Source: Desulfocurvibacter africanus subsp. africanus DSM 2603
GTDB taxonomy: Bacteria > Desulfobacterota > Desulfovibrionia > Desulfovibrionales > Desulfovibrionaceae
Direction: 5' to 3'
Length of the DNA: 64,000 bases
Assembly: GCF_000422545.1 (NCBI RefSeq)
Contig: NZ_AULZ01000017.1
Span: 48,723 to 112,722 of the forward strand
Part shown: piece by piece, positions 63,242 to 64,000 of the stretch
Position numbering within the stretch: position 1 is the first letter of the stretch
How the letters are laid out: every line of letters starts with the position of its first letter
Made by a program: the position numbers and the translations under genes
Notes under the pieces: generated by a model
What the model was told of the DNA's origin: nothing
Seen by the model: only the letters and a program-made list of their open reading frames with translations
Database searches by the model: none

Positions 63242-63588
63242 TTGCGTCCTTTCTTCAGCATATCGGCGAGCCGCTTGGGCTTGCTGGCGCGGTTCGGCAA
63301 TTTGCGGGCCTCAAGAGCCTGGCCTACCTTGTCCAACTCCGGCGAGGCAAGGTCCTTGAAGCGCTCGTCGATGCCCAGGACATTGAGCGTCCTGAGCAGA
63401 ATGCCCATGCCCACCTCGGGCGAGCCCTTTTCCATCTGGATGATGGTCTTGCGGTTGACCATCGCCCGTTTGGCGAGGTCCGCCTGCGTGATGCCGCGAC
63501 GGATCCGGGCGCGTCGGATGTCGGCTCCGACTTTCACCAGCGCCTCTTCGAGATCAGGCGGCAATTGTTGTACAGCGAGGCTGCGCAT
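63238..63588 (-). CDS. hipB: HipB-like XRE antitoxin
   Basis: 116 residues. A helix-turn-helix of Cro/C1 type (IRRARIRRGITQADLAKRAMVNRKTI) fills the middle. The C-terminal 30 residues are basic ([13 protein letters not shown]), which may be the toxin-contacting or degraded tail. It represses its own promoter and neutralises HipA. It overlaps hipA (ATGA). Confidence 0.92.
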   Translation of the reverse strand: MRSLAVQQLPPDLEEALVKVGADIRRARIRRGITQADLAKRAMVNRKTIIQMEKGSPEVGMGILLRTLNVLGIDERFKDLASPELDKVGQALEARKLPNRASKPKRLADMLKKGRK

Positions 63589-63621
63589 GTCCGCTATATT
63601 ACTCCAAGACTAAGCTTATGT

Positions 63622-63651
63622 ATAATATATAGGACATTTTTATCACGTCAA
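63622..63651 (-). promoter_or_regulatory. Promoter of hipBA with flanking GGACAT boxes
   Basis: On the minus strand TTGACG (63651-63646), 18 bp, then TATTAT (63627-63622). GGACATT at 63672-63666 and its complement AATGTCC at 63638-63632 flank the -35 box. A third GGACAT overlaps the hipB start codon. They are the best candidates for HipB operators. Confidence 0.55.
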
Positions 63652-63905
63652 GCTTTGCTGTCAGCAATGTCCGTTAATAGTCACCAGCAACCTAAATAGG
63701 ACCGGTATACTGGACAAACAGCAAGCGTCAGTCGGCGGAGACGGCATCTTCGCTCTTGGATGAAGGCCTTACGCGCCCAAAGGCAGCTGATAAGTGCCGC
63801 CCTGGCAACACACCGGGATCGTTCCCAGCCGCCGCGCGGTTGTCGCCCTGGCATGCCTAGGCAGACCGCCAGGATACGCAACCGGGCGGACGCAGATTTC
63901 AGGTC
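63652..63905. other. Region between hipBA and a family A repeat
   Basis: The stretch contains the upstream part of the hipBA control region. Beyond 63700 there are non-typical frames only, with no recognisable domain and no ribosome-binding site. A decayed mobile element is possible but could not be identified. Confidence 0.4.
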
Positions 63906-64000
63906 TAGAGCATTTTGCTTTTGAAAATGCTCTGCAAGCCATGCGTCGGCATGGCTTGCCGCCGCGTAGGCGTAGGCGCAATTCACTTGCGCCGTCAACG
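63906..64000 (+). repeat. Family A MITE-like repeat, copy 3 (cut by the window end)
   Basis: Starts TAGAGCATTTTGC and matches copy 1 over all 95 visible bases with one or two differences, including the perfect GCAAGCCATGC stem and the GGCGCAA stem. The right end lies outside the window. Confidence 0.85.

Noticed and set aside
63700..63905. Transposase remnant next to the third family A copy
   Set aside because: Translations in all frames gave no catalytic motif or known end sequence, so no insertion sequence can be named.

Overview
The window is a GC-rich piece of a sulfate-reducing deltaproteobacterial chromosome of Desulfovibrio type. The strongest pointer is a complete dsrMKJOP operon, the membrane complex that feeds electrons to dissimilatory sulfite reduction. 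Class III ribonucleotide reductase under a B12 riboswitch, a Fur-family/rubrerythrin pair and many sensory proteins fit the same group. Genus and species cannot be fixed from the sequence alone.

Layout. 1-1592: end of a receiver-domain protein and an NtrC-type sigma54 activator. 1593-3150: gene-poor, with a small three-repeat curlin and a tRNA 3'-end remnant. 3152-8854: dsrMKJOP plus an upstream RsbRD-like gene (minus strand). 9206-10543: a VOC protein and sfsA. 10592-13067: csgEFGH, the curli secretion operon, so the curli system is split around the dsr operon. 13549-26097: housekeeping genes (valS, slyX, rfaD, hisHF), a chemoreceptor, an FMN dehydrogenase, a BPL_N protein and a nucleoside-recognition membrane protein. 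26215-38317: a Wsp-like 'alternative function' chemosensory cluster (CheW, CheR-TPR, CheW, MCP, CheA-REC, CheB) that ends in a large hybrid kinase with Hpt where WspR would be. 38498-43917: nadE, another hybrid kinase and small genes. 44116-45543: a Phd/PIN toxin-antitoxin pair and an AT-rich gene. 45618-48527: riboswitch-nrdG-nrdD. 49212-50272: Fur/PerR-like regulator and rubrerythrin. 50461-57783: TPR protein, GGDEF-EAL protein, fxsA, corA, a receiver protein and an aldo/keto reductase. 57953-63588: a small Cys protein, a UvrD-type helicase, mnmE and hipBA.

Two repeat families mark the window. Family A is a 128-129 bp MITE-like element with TA-bounded inverted ends (31348, 35668, 63906). 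Two copies sit in opposite orientation exactly at the stop codons of cheA and cheW and so bracket the mcp-cheA pair. Family B is a set of paired GC-rich hairpins (16365, 20481, 22080, 24850, 40165, 60680). Its stems differ between copies but keep pairing. One copy lies in frame inside mnmE and adds 59 codons to the G domain.

The genes point to a sessile, surface-sensing lifestyle of an anaerobic sulfate reducer: curli fibres, a Wsp-like pathway, a c-di-GMP enzyme, and oxidative-stress defence by rubrerythrin. A link between the chemosensory cluster and curli is inference only.
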